NCBI GenBank assembly: GCA_948567375.1
Contig: OX419758.1
Coordinates: 35,841,001-35,905,000 of the forward strand
DNA length: 64,000 bases
Reading direction: 5' to 3'
Source: Lunularia cruciata
Lineage: Eukaryota > Streptophyta > Marchantiopsida > Lunulariales > Lunulariaceae
Shown: one piece after another, positions 45,301 to 55,320 of the stretch
Position numbering within the stretch: position 1 is the first letter of the stretch
How the letters are laid out: every line of letters starts with the position of its first letter
Made by a program: the position numbers and the translations under genes
Notes under the pieces: generated by a model
Seen by the model: the letters and a program-made list of their open reading frames with translations, nothing else
The model's database searches: none
What the model was told of the DNA's origin: nothing

Positions 45301-46140
45301 TTTGGGTTTGAAAGCCGAGGAAGAAGTAGACATCGGATCGGATTAGTAACCAATTTGAGATTTGAAGGGGCAGATATGAAGAGGTGCATTGTCATTTTGG
45401 ATATGCAGGTTAGAACAGTTGATGTAGAAACGGTATAGTTGTTAGAACTGTCGATTGCTTCACTATTTAAGAGTGGCATTCGCATGAAATTGTTGTTCAG
45501 TGCTCATTATTTCTGAGAATAGATAAAGCAAAGTGCTGTGAAGCAGTGCTCGTCGCTTGAGCTTGGTTCCGAGTATCAACTTTGCAATTGTGTTTGGGAA
45601 TGTTTGGAGAAATTCAAGGTGCAAGTCAGAGTGCTTGTTGGATGTTGGATTCCACAGCCTTGATCTTCATTCTGTGTGTTTGATCCTGAGTGAAGTGCAA
45701 TCAAAGCAATGCCTTGACAGATCTGAGAGGAATTGTAGTGTTGGTAGTATTCTGCATTTGTGAGTGCAGTGCGAAGTTGATGTGAAGCAATTTCAATCGA
45801 GGAAGTTGTGCCTTCAGTGGAGGGGTAGAACACAATTTTGAGGCAAAGTCGTTTTGCAGTGAAGTGCCGTCTTTGGGAGAGCCTGAATCATCACAATCAA
45901 GATTGTTTGGAAAGATTTGATGGAGTTGTGATTAAGGAGTGTGAATTTGTGACAAGACTGCGAGTCAGTGCTTGTTACTCTTTTCTGGGTGTGGTTTCTA
46001 CCTGAGAGACTAAAGAAGAACTCAAGAAGAACTGAAATTGTTACTTTACTTCGTATTTGGACATTTCTGACTCGTATCTCTGTGGGAATGAACTTTACTT
46101 ACCCGATTACCGCAAAAGTGATATTTGCCGGGTTGTCACA
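42371..46140 (+). repeat. 3' LTR of L2
   Basis: 3770 bp, TGTGGTGCCCAC to GGGTTGTCACA. It differs from the 5' LTR mainly by substitutions plus a 12-bp in-frame loss near 43965. Confidence 0.95.
42731..45346 (+). CDS. LTR-borne coiled-coil protein gene, L2 3' LTR copy (two nonsense codons)
   Basis: Single frame of 872 codons with TAG at 43289-43291 (5' LTR copy has GAG) and TAG at 44642-44644 (5' LTR copy has CAG). The two stops of the 5' copy are absent here, and vice versa, so the parental LTR probably had a fully open frame. The domains match the 5' copy: ITFLAWNWN, ARWTESDWRLVL, HQAVFFHKLF, FYLGLNLLN, acidic linker, RRRR, coiled coil, EEVDIGSD. The only length change is four codons in the acidic linker. 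In a genomic RNA this copy would lie at the 3' end unless the LTR uses its own promoter. Confidence 0.83.
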
Positions 46141-46145
46141 CAGAT

Positions 46146-46688
46146 TGTGAACGAGAAAGGAAGATAAGATTGGAGCCATTGAAGGAGATAGTCCTTAGGG
46201 TGAATGCGATGTTAAGTACAGAAGCCAACGTTTGAATTGAAGAAGCGTGTCTGCACGAGTTGGAGTTGTTGGTGTAGGAGACGAGGCAAAGACAAGCGAA
46301 GGACACGGAGATGAATGCCTTGTTAATAAAATTAAGAACTCGTGTAGATAGGAAGGTTTTGGAAGTAGAGGATAATATTTCCATTAGATTAGACTTAGTG
46401 AAAGTAGAGCTAGAAAAACTTTGGAAAGATGTTAAAGCAAAACCCGAAGTAGATAACATAGGAGTCCAAATGTCTTTGGAGTTGCCATCAAAGACATTAG
46501 AGAAGAGTGGGTCAAGAGATAAGGAGTTAGATAGATTACCCACTAGTGAAATTTCAGATCAGGAAAGAGAATTGTTGGATCTAGTAGAAGAAGTAGAAGA
46601 TCTGAAACCCGAGGAAAAGATAGTAGGAAGTAATATTACTTTGGGTTTGGGTTTGAAGGCCGATGACGATGTAGACATCAGATCATAG
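46146..46688 (+). pseudogene. LTR-borne coiled-coil gene in solo LTR 24709, last part
   Basis: Continues the frame cut at 27148. TGA at about 46233 and TAG at about 46276 precede an open 125 codons (46311-46688) of coiled coil ending DDDVDIRS, the conserved C-terminal pattern. Confidence 0.8.
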
Positions 46689-47481
46689 TGGTAACAGATT
46701 TGAGATTTGAAGGGGCAGATATGAAGAGGTGCATTGTCATTTCAGATTTGCAGGTAAGAACAGTTGTTGTAGAACGGTATAGTTGTTAGAATTGTCGATT
46801 GCTTCACTATTTAAGAGTGGCATTTGTAGGAAATTGTTGTTCAGATAATTCTGAGAATAGATAAAGCAAAGTGCTGTGAAGTAGTGCTCATCGCTTGAGC
46901 TTGATTCCAAGTATCAACTTTGTGATTGTGTTTGTGAGTGTTTGGAGAAATTTGAAATGCAAGTCAGAGTGTTTGTTGGATGTTGGATTCCGCAGCCTTG
47001 ATCTTCATTCTGTGTGTTTGATCCTGAGTGAAGTGCAATTGAAGCAATGCCTTGACAGATCTGAGAGGAATTGTAGTGTCGATAGTATTCTGCATTTGTG
47101 AGTGCAGTGCGAAGTTGATGTGAAGCAATTTTGATAGAGGAAGTTGTGCCTTCAATGGAAGGGTGGAACACAATTTTGAGGCAAAGTTGTTTTGCAGTGA
47201 AGTGCTGTTTTTGGGAGAGCCTGAATCATCACAATCAAGATTGTTTGGAAAGAATTGAAGGAGTTGTGATTATGGAGTGTTAATTTGTGACGAGACTGTG
47301 AATCAGTGCTTGTTACTCTCTTTTGGGTGTGGTTTCTACTTGAGAGATTAAAGACGCAACCAAGAAGAACTAAATTGTTACTTTGCTTTGTATTTGACCA
47401 ATTCTGAATCGTATCTCTGTGGGAACAAACTTTACTTACCGGATTACTGAAAAGTGATATTTGCTGGGTTGTCACAGTGGA

Positions 47482-47683
47482 GCCTTTCAAAGAAGGTGAT
47501 TGGGTAATGTTGTTTGATTCCATTTGATTCAATAGAGTGCAAAAGAAGTTTTTGCCTAAGTACTTTGGACCTTTCATAGTGGAGAAGGTGTGGGGCAATT
47601 ACGCCTATGATCTCAAGGAGTTGGGAGGAAGACACTTTGATAGGATTAACCATGATAAGTTGAAGATGTATTATAGAAGGTAG
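47482..47683 (+). pseudogene. S1 integrase C-terminal domain
   Basis: Directly continues 24654-24708. It reads PFKEGDWVMLFDSI, TGA, FNRVQKKFLPKYFGPFIVEKV, then HFDRINHDKLKMYYRR and TAG at 47681-47683. YFGPF is the GPF/Y-type motif of Ty3/gypsy integrases. The stop marks the end of pol, 37 bp before the polypurine tract. Confidence 0.9.
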
Positions 47684-47720
47684 AGAGACCTTCACTTTGA
47701 GGACAAAGTGAAAACTTAGT

Positions 47721-47731
47721 CTGGAGGTAAA
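47721..47731 (+). promoter_or_regulatory. Polypurine tract of S1
   Basis: CTGGAGGTAAA adjoining the 3' LTR start TGTAACACCC. Confidence 0.72.
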
Positions 47732-48422
47732 TGTAACACCCATTTTTTCATGTGTGTGGTATTGTGATATTTAGCTTGGTATTACAAGTACTTGAGAGAT
47801 ATTATTTATATAGAGATAAAGGATGGTTCTACATTAGTCCTGATTAGCTAAAGTTAGTCATAGCTAAGATAGAGGAGACCTTACTTTAGAGGAAGTGGAA
47901 AAGATGAGCACCTCTATTTTGGATTCTAGTGTGTTGACTTGGTACTATTCCTAGGTATTTGGCTTTGAGGAAAGAGTTGAGAACTCTTGGGCCCGCAAGC
48001 CTTTTTGTTTTGGATTCTTCTATAGTCCAAGGATAGCCCATGTGAAGGAATCCTTGACTTTGTGGTTGGGTCAAGATAAGATCACATGCTTAGGGGAATA
48101 TGCCATGTGAATGGATGTTCCTTTCTACTTTTTGACTTTACTTGACTTTTAGCCTAGTAACTTGAGTTTCATTAGTAATTAGTAACTTTGGTACGTAACT
48201 ATTTCAAAAGTATATAAACAAGGGGTGAGGAGGTATTCATCATCCTTTCATTTGCAACTATCTCTCTCTCATTGAGTTCTCTAGTGAGCAATGTCTTGAG
48301 TCTTGTAGTATTAGCCTTGGAAGAGTATGATGGAGTTGGGGTTTCTTGCCTTCTTAGTCCATGGTGCGCAACCATAATAGCCATCAGAGGTTCATCTTGA
48401 GTGAGAGACAGGCTGGCTCACA
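47732..48422 (+). repeat. 3' LTR of S1
   Basis: 691 bp, TGTAACACCCAT to GGCTGGCTCACA. It has the same structure as the S2 LTRs but is more diverged. TATATAAA at 48211-48218 is a good TATA box. The next base starts family-L gag sequence. Confidence 0.94.
48211..48218 (+). promoter_or_regulatory. TATA box of the family-S LTR
   Basis: TATATAAA in GTATATAAACAAGG, conserved in every family-S LTR in the window (for example 41467-41474 on the minus strand). Confidence 0.7.
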
Positions 48423-49765
48423 GAATGGGAGGCGTTGGACTTCTTCACAAAGTTCAAGAAGCTTTACAAGAACTTGAGCAAAAGAAACGTGAAGGTGGGT
48501 GGCAAGGCTACTTCTCATCTCCATCTTCCAAGAAGAAGAAAGACTCCAGCAGGCATACATACTTGTTATGACCCAATACACCAACTTCCCCTAAAGTTGT
48601 AAGGGAAGTCAAATTTATCAAGAAATTTGTTTGGGAAAAGATAGCACAAACACTAACGGAAGAAGAGTGTTAACATCTCTATGCATGATTCTTCAATTGT
48701 TTCAAAGGAATTTCAAAGAACACTTTGAAGGTGTTGAACCTCTTGTTTCTACTTGATTTGAAGTCAACACAAACAAAGAAGAAGTAATTGTCGAGGAAGA
48801 CCCCACTTTGAACTTGACTAATTGGAATCCTTGGGTTGTCAACACGAAGTCCATACCAACCAGTTCCTTGGCTCCCTCAAGTTCAACTCTACCACAGCCA
48901 ATCCTACCAAGTCAAACGATGACTTTGCTACCTATCACTTGACACACCTATCAGAAGTACAAGGGGACAGAACAAGACAAAGTTCCAGATGAATTCATCA
49001 AAGACTTCAAAGTCATCTCTTTTGCAAACAAGGAACATGACTTGGCAAATTGCCGGAGAAATTTTCCAAGTCTGCTCTAGAAGAAAGCTTGGAGTTGGTA
49101 TACCCATATAACCCAAAAAGGGTTTGTTTTGGGTGGATTGAGCAAACTTGAGAACCAATTTCCTAGAATGCTTTTGGGAAGTTGAATAAGACACAAGCAA
49201 CTTCACCATGCTCAATGATTTAGACAGAGGCAAGAAGGAGAAGTTGAGAGACTACTCTAAGTGGTTTATGGCACTCTTGAACCAAGTCCCAAAGCAATTG
49301 GGTGTGGTGGGTTCCTCTAATGCCCAAGCCATTACCTGGTTCTTGGGAGGACTTTCACCAAAGATTTGGAGTACAGAGAGGAATGTAACTTCCCTAAATA
49401 AGGTACTCAAACACATCACCCGCTATGAGGTGGCTCACTCTCACTCTGCTAGTAATTGAAGAAACCAGAAGAAGAAAGGCAAGAAGCCCAGAAGGCAAGC
49501 TTCTCGCAGTTCATCCCCTTCTTCAGAGGAATCCTCCACATCTTCAAGTTCTTCTTTGAAATCCAAAGAAGAATACAAAGATGTGGAGGCAAGAAACCAT
49601 TGAAACCCCCAATGAAGAGTGGACATAAGGAAAATACCAAGTTGGATGCTCTTATAAAAGAGTTTTTGGATTTTAAGATCCAGATGATTGGGGTGAAGGA
49701 CCAAAGTAAGCCTCCATTATTTGGCAAATCCAATGTATGGTACACCACGTGTGGAAAGTCAGGCC
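48423..49765 (+). pseudogene. L3 gag, first part
   Basis: Short open pieces in changing frames match L2 gag: VQEALQELEQKKREGGWQ-like sequence at 48450-48520, DEFIKDFKVISFANKEHD-like at 48989-49030, and LNDLDRGKKEKLRDYSKWFMA at 49211-49270. The Ser-rich linker and the first zinc-knuckle region (TTCGKSG) are at 49560-49765. The family-S solo LTR cuts it inside the first knuckle. Confidence 0.83.
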
Positions 49766-50456
49766 TGTGAGCCAGCCTGTCTCTCACTCAAGATGAACCT
49801 CTGATGACTATTATGGTAGCGCACCATGGACTAAGAAGGCAAGGAACCCCAACTCCATCATACTCCTCCAAGGCTAACACTCCAAGACTCAAGACATTGC
49901 TCACTAGAGAACTCAATGAGAGAGAGATAGTTGCAAATGAAAGGATGATGAGTACCTCCTCACCCCTTTTTTATATACTTGTGAAATAGTTACGTACCAA
50001 AGTTACTAATTACCGTTGTAACTCAAGTTATTAGACTAAAAGTCAAGTAAAGTCAAAAATTAGAAAGGAATATCCATTCACATGGGCATATTCCCCTAAG
50101 CATGTGATCTTATCTTGACCCAACCACTAAGTCAAGGATTCCTTCACATGGGCTATCCTTGGACTAAAGAAGAATCCAAACAAAAAGGCTTGTGGGCCCA
50201 AGAGTTCTCAACTCTTTCCTCAAAGCCAAATACCTAGGAATAATACCAAGTCAACACACTAAAATCCAAAATAGTGGTGCTCATCTTTTCTACTTCCTCT
50301 AAAGTAAAGTCCCCTCTATCTTAGCTATGACTAACTTTAGCTAACCATGACTAATATAGAACTATCTTTTATCTCTATAGAAATAATATCTCTAAAGTAC
50401 TTGTAATACCAAGCTAAATATCACAATACCACACACATGCATAAATGGGTGTTACA
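49766..50456 (-). mobile_element. Solo LTR of family S in L3 gag
   Basis: 691 bp; on the plus strand TGTGAGCCAGCC to GGGTGTTACA. The flanks are GGCC at 49762-49765 and GGTC at 50457-50460, a 4-bp duplication with one transition; the uninterrupted paralogue reads CCGGCCACGCC. This agrees with the 4-bp duplication of S2. Confidence 0.9.
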
Positions 50457-51244
50457 GGTCATGCAAACACAGAATGCATACTCGTAATGCATTTTTGGTG
50501 TAGCAAATTGATTGGGTTCCAAGATGGAACTAGGAAAAGGAAGAGGTGGTGTACCAAACCTAAGAGGTACTTCCTTAGGCGAGCACATTGTACCAAGGTC
50601 TGAGGTTTGGACCAAGGGAGTATAATCCTAATGCTCCCCCACAAAAACCATCAATGAGCAACCAAAACCGACCTCAAAATGTTGCACCCAAAGCATGTTA
50701 CAATTGTGGCTCGATGGGACATTGGTCTCCAAAATGTCCGGAGCCAAGATGTCAAATTGGGTATGTTCCCTGCTATGGGAATTGTAAAGGATTGGGTCAT
50801 ACGGGCAACCAATGCCCTCATCTGCCAAACTTAAAGCTGTATGTAAAATATGTATAGACCCCAACTGAGCGTGTTGCACTCCAGGAAAAGGGTGATACCA
50901 ATGTAAATTGTATAACACCTGAGGAGGAGAGACCTCAAGAAGGGAACCTGACCTCTACAGGTGAATGGTCGGACCTCAAAATTTTGAAGGTTGAGACACG
51001 TGCCAGTAAGAAGAAGCATGATCTTGAGGAACTGAGTATGACCTCTTTTTCCTCACAAAAGGCAAAGAGACTTTGGCCCAAGTCAATCCTTTCTGCCAAG
51101 GAGGTAAAGATCCTTGCAAAAGCCAAAGCTAAAGCCTTGCAAGAAGAACTCAAGGAAGCAGTACTCAAAACTCAGGAGATGACTTTGGAGGAGGAGATGA
51201 AGACGAAGCCTCTTGTTTTCAGGCGGACATCAGATCCAAAGTAA
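50457..51244 (+). pseudogene. L3 gag, second part with two zinc knuckles
   Basis: Resumes with the end of the first knuckle. The second and third boxes are CYNCGSMGHWSPKC (about 50698) and CYGNCKGLGHTGNQC (about 50770). A Lys/Glu-rich tail (50984-51244) matches L2. Stops occur at about 50502 and 50856. Confidence 0.85.
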
Positions 51245-51864
51245 AGAATCTGATCCAAGCCGAGGTAGGCCAACCCAAGGAACCTTGGGTCAAGACCTCT
51301 AGTACCCCCATCACCATCATGAAACGCCCTAAAGTCAAATTTGATGAATGTGAGACTTCAAACCTGATGCTAAAGGCAAAGAAGGTAATTGGGGGAGTAC
51401 CTCAATACAATATTGTAGCGGATTTGGCATCCACAAGTGCAAATGTCATATTCAAACAACTCTGGGAAGATAATAAGTTGTACAAGAAGAAGCTAAATTT
51501 TGCCCTCAAGAAAGTAAGGGTAATGTTTAAAAAAGACTTGCCCGCCATTTATCGTATTGAACAAGAAGATCTACGATCTCCCATAGTTGATGCGGAGATT
51601 GCAAGGTGCATGATCATGTTGATACTTATTGATTTGGGTTTTGACGTGAATGTCATGACCAAAGATACTACAAATTTGTTGGGGTACCATACGTTTGAGC
51701 CAACAACCCGAGTCTTGAAATTTGCAGACCAAACCAGGAGACAACCATTGAGCATGTTGTCAAACATTACCATGATCATTAGAGGGATGCACTTCAAGTT
51801 GAATTACATTGTGTTGCAACCAATGACCAAAATTGGCTACCCACTCTTGATTGGAAGACCCTAG
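51245..51864 (+). pseudogene. L3 protease
   Basis: 181 open codons from 51319. The active-site segment is ILIDLGFDVNVMTKD, where L2 has IPIDFGSGVNVM; the catalytic Asp and Gly remain. It ends GYPLLIGRP, then TAG at 51862-51864. Confidence 0.85.
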
Positions 51865-53512
51865 TTGTACAATGCCCAAGTTGTGGTGGATTGGCATCAA
51901 CAAAAGTTGCAATTTAAGGACATTTTGTCCAAAGACCAAAAGTTGGTGACCATGAGTTGGACAAAGGTTCCCCATCTTGGGGAAACAAGTTTGTAAGAAG
52001 ATGAGGACAAATCCGAAGACTCATTGTCTTTGTCCTAAAAAAATTCCAAAGATGGAGCCCAAGTCAATTACTTGGAATGTTACCGGGTGGATGTCAAAGA
52101 CAAAGACCCATATGACCTCACCTCGGGTGAACATGACTCATAGAAAGGGGATTTGATGGCGGCTCAACTTGGATTGAGCCGAGTTAGTCATGTTGAAGGA
52201 GTCATCAACCCCAATGACTGTCAAGATGTTGTCTTAACTGAAGGAAAAATTTTGAAAATTTTGAAGACAATCACTTTGGAGGAATTGGCAGAATATACTA
52301 CCTTGTTTATAAAATTCTAAGTTGTATTTTCCTGGTGTATCTATCAAATGTCGGGTATTCCACAAGAATTTGGAGAACACCGGATAGATCTGGCTGAAGG
52401 TGCAGTTCTGGTTTTGCAAAGACAAAACCGCTTGAACCCAAAGTACTCGGTCTTGGTGAAAGATGAAATTAACAAGGTACAATCAAGTATCCATCTGAGA
52501 GGAGGACAAGGATAAAACTACATTCACTACCAATTGGGGCACTTTTGCTTACAATCAAATGCCCTTTGGGTTGTGTAATGCTCCCGCTACTTTATAGTAA
52601 ATGATGAATGCAATCTTCAAGGATATCCTGTGCAAATTCGTGGGAGTCTTCACTGATTTTTGTGTGTTTGGGTGAAGAGATGTACATTTGGATTACCTTT
52701 GCCAAACTTTTGGAAGGTGTCAGTTTGCCGGTTTGTCATTACACTCAAAGAAATGCTTCTTCACAATGAAGGAGGGAATTATTTTGGGGCATCGGGTGTC
52801 AAGCCAAGGTATTGAAGTCAATGCTGAGAAGGTAAGAGTCATTTCAGCTTTGGAATCCCCAAAAAACATCCAAGAGCTTAGAGCCTTCTTAGGACATGTC
52901 AAATACTACAGACGCTTCATTCCAAACTACGTGGTGCTTGTTGTACCCCTCACAAAGCTTCTGAAGAAGTCCAAAGACTACCTGTAGGAAGCAAGTCAAG
53001 AAGAAGCTTTTCAAGTATTGAAGAAGAAACAGGTTGAAGCACCAGTCATGAGGGCTCCAAATTAGGAACACCCTTATCATGTATTTGTGGATACTTTGTC
53101 CATGGCAATTGGAGTAGTCTTGAGTCAAAAGGACAACAAGAAGAAAGATTACCCAATCTATTATGCCAGGCAACAACTTTCAGTTTCAAAAAAGAACTAT
53201 TTGATGACTGAAAGAGAAGCACTCAAAATGGTTTATGCTTGCAAGAAGTTTCACCACTACCTGTTGGGATATGAGTTTGTCTTCTATGTTGACCATTGCA
53301 CGTTGCAACATTTGGTCAAGAAGGCAGATTTGTCCGAGCAAATTGCCAGATGGATCTTGTTATTACAAGAATTCACATATGCTGCACAAGTAAGGCAAGT
53401 AGCCTTGCATTCTAACATGGACTTCTTATCTAGGTTAGAAACTCAAGACCAGGAATGGGAGATCAACAATTGGTTCCCTAACAAAGACCTATATCATTTG
53501 ACAGCAATATGA
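51865..53512 (+). pseudogene. L3 reverse transcriptase and RNase H
   Basis: The linker has several stops. About 225 bp of the RT fingers are missing at 52475, joining DEINK to VQSSIHL. MPFGLCNAPATL-like sequence, a degraded catalytic box near 52655 (TDFCVFG, one Asp lost) and GIILGHRVSSQG follow. RNase H is open at 53087-53512 with MDTLSMAIGV, EREALKM and FYVDHC. The integrase is absent. Confidence 0.85.
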
Positions 53513-53579
53513 AGTACAAGGTATGCAGCTGGATATCACTATCTGCATACTCTCTAGTGTCTTGTTGGGCTGGACCTAG

Positions 53580-54616
53580 TGTGGTACCCACATTTTTGGT
53601 TTTTTTCAAAATAGAGAAGAAGAAGTGTATAGAGAAGTTGGATTGCACTTGTATGACCAAAGAAGGCAAAGAAAAGAGTCTTTGGGATGAAACCCAAGGT
53701 AACGTGGCTTCAAGTCATAAGGCAAAGTACTCGGACTTGCCCTATCAGCATGAAACCCAAAGTCAACTTCGGGTCAAGACATAAAGAAGAAGCCAAAGAC
53801 AAAGACGGAGAGAGAGAGACTTTGTATTGGGCGGCACGAGCTGATCCAAAGAACCTATAACAAACTTCTTCAGAGTCGGCATAATCAAGAAAGTACGGGA
53901 GAAGAAAGTAATGACCTTAGGGTCAATAACTTCTTGATAGTGATAGGCAACAACTTCACCAAATCAGAAATTTGAGAGGAGTAGTGACTAAAGAGTGACT
54001 GATTGGCACAAGACTATAAAATTACACGGTGCACAAGAAGAAGGAGCAATATCCAATTGCTACCCGGTGCTTATTTAGAGTCGACCCAAAGTAAGTGCAA
54101 ATCAGAGTGTTTGTTGGATGTTGGATTCCACAGCCTTGATCTTCATTCTGTGTGTTTGATCTTGAGTGAAGTGCAATCAAAGCAATGCCTTGACAGATCT
54201 GAGAGGAATTGTAGTGTTGGTAGTATTCTGCATTTGTGAGTGCATTGCGAGGTTGATGTGAAGCAATTTCAATCGAGGAAGTTGTGCCTTCAGTGGAGGG
54301 GTGGAACACAATTCTGAGGTGAGGTCGTTTTGCAGTGAAGTGCCATTTTTGGGAGAGCCTGAATCATCACAATCAAGATTGTTTGGAAAGAATTGAAGGA
54401 TTTGTGATTAAGGAGTGAGAATTTGTGACAAGACTGCGAGTCAGTGCTTGTTACTCTCTTCTGGGTGTGGTTTCTACCTGAGAGACTAAAGAAGAACTCA
54501 AGAAGAACTGAAATTGTTACTTTGCTTCGTATTTGGACATTTCTGACTCGTATCTCTGCGGGAACGAACTTTACTTACCCAATTACCGCAAAAGTGATAT
54601 TTGCTGGGTTGTCACA
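53580..54616 (+). repeat. Recombinant, deleted family-L LTR without matching flanks
   Basis: Starts TGTGGTACCCAC like L2-type LTRs. From about 53755 it follows the L1-type subfamily (GATCCAAAGAACCTATAACAAA), with TATAAAAT near 54014. It then jumps near 54095 to the common 3' part and ends GGGTTGTCACA. The left flank is CCTAG in L3 pol; the right flank is GTAGT inside a family-S LTR. No target duplication matches, so it probably joins two originally separate LTRs. Confidence 0.8.
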
Positions 54617-54970
54617 GTAGTCTTATCTTGACCCAACTACTATGTCAAGGATTCCTTCACATGGGCTATCCTTGGACTAAAGAAGAATCCAAAACAAAAA
54701 GGCTTGCAGGCCCAAGAGTTCTCAACTCTTTCCTCAAAGCCAAACACCTAGGAATAATACCAAGTCAACACACTAAAATCCAAAATAGTGGTGCTCATCT
54801 TTTCTACTTCCTCTAAAGTAAAGTCCCCTCTATCTAAGCTATGACTAAATTTAGCTAACCATGACTAATATAGACCCATCCTTCATCTCTATATAAATAA
54901 TATCTCTTAAGTACTTGTAATACCAAGCTAAATATCACAATACCACACACATGCACAAATGGGTGTTACA
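54617..54970 (-). repeat. Truncated family-S LTR
   Basis: Matches the part of family-S LTRs nearest the TGTAACACCC end (plus strand GGGTGTTACA at 54961-54970). Its other half is missing and the junction is with the recombinant family-L LTR. Confidence 0.88.
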
Positions 54971-55320
54971 GAGCGCACAAGACAAATGGTGTGGAACTTG
55001 TGGGACAAGTCGCCTCCACACTACATTGTGCCATTTTCAGCCCACTCTTATTTGGGATTGAATTTGCTAAATGCGGCGGAGAGATACAAGATGGTGTTGC
55101 AGTTCCATCCTGATTTGAGAAGAGATGTTGATGCGGAGGAGCAACACTACATTGTGCAGATTAGAAGCAGCGGCAAGTACTATGCACAGGCGGGGCAGAG
55201 CATGCAGTTGAAGGTGAATAATCCAAATTCAAAGAAGAGAGGTCAACGTGAAGAAGAAGAAGTAGTGGCGAAGAGACCTCGGAAGACTAGAAAGGTAAAT
55301 CAAAGGAAGGACTTGGTGGT
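54971..55320 (+). pseudogene. Fragment of LTR-borne gene, plus orientation
   Basis: Encodes SPPHYIVPFSAHSYLGLNLLN, AEEQHYIVQIRSS and a basic KKRGQRE...KRPRK cluster, aligning with 28255-28560 in L2. The similarity stops at KDLVV and the sequence then switches to the antisense LTR 3' region. Confidence 0.82.

Larger units (their letters stand above)
27149..46140 (+). mobile_element. Full-length family-L Ty3/gypsy retrotransposon L2, itself split by S2
   Basis: It spans 19.0 kb, or about 13.7 kb without S2. The 5' LTR is 27149-30933 and the 3' LTR 42371-46140. The target duplication is CAAAT (27144-27148) and CAGAT (46141-46145), one transition apart; the paralogous sequence has CAGAT, so the left copy mutated. 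It lies within another family-L LTR. Coding regions are the best preserved of the L elements here. In the last 790 bp the two LTRs differ at roughly 28 sites by eye, so it is relatively young but not new. Confidence 0.95.
24709..47476 (+). mobile_element. Solo LTR of family L, split by element L2, with GTGGA target duplication
   Basis: It starts TGTGGTACCCAC at 24709 and ends GGGTTGTCACA at 47476, flanked by GTGGA at 24704-24708 and 47477-47481. Removing L2 and one duplication copy leaves 3771 bp, the normal family-L LTR length. L2 is inserted in the coiled-coil reading frame after 27148. Confidence 0.93.
1..48422 (+). mobile_element. Family-S Ty3/gypsy element S1, left end outside window, split by five insertions
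   Basis: Six separated pieces join into one gag-pro-pol order: 1-1589, 3959-4525, 6222-7018, 20641-20871, 24649-24708 and 47477-48422. Each gap is filled by a family-L LTR or element flanked by a 5-bp duplication (CACTA, AGTAA, CAGTT/TAGTT, GCAAG, GTGGA), so the pieces were contiguous before the insertions. The 5' LTR, primer site and N-terminal gag are outside the window. The 3' LTR is at 47732-48422, followed by gag of an older family-L element. The zinc-binding part and the first catalytic Asp region of integrase are missing between about 6820 and 6850, so S1 was already internally deleted or decayed. It cannot be autonomous. Confidence 0.9.
48423..53579 (+). mobile_element. Remnant of older family-L element L3 (internal region only)
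   Basis: Internal gag-pro-RT-RNase H sequence clearly homologous to L1 and L2. It begins inside gag where S1 has inserted (GAGGCGTTGGA-like sequence as at 31130) and ends before integrase, where an LTR begins at 53580. A family-S solo LTR interrupts gag at 49766-50456. Its LTRs are not in this window, except possibly as debris to the right. Many stops and a roughly 225-bp loss near 52475 show age. Confidence 0.88.
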
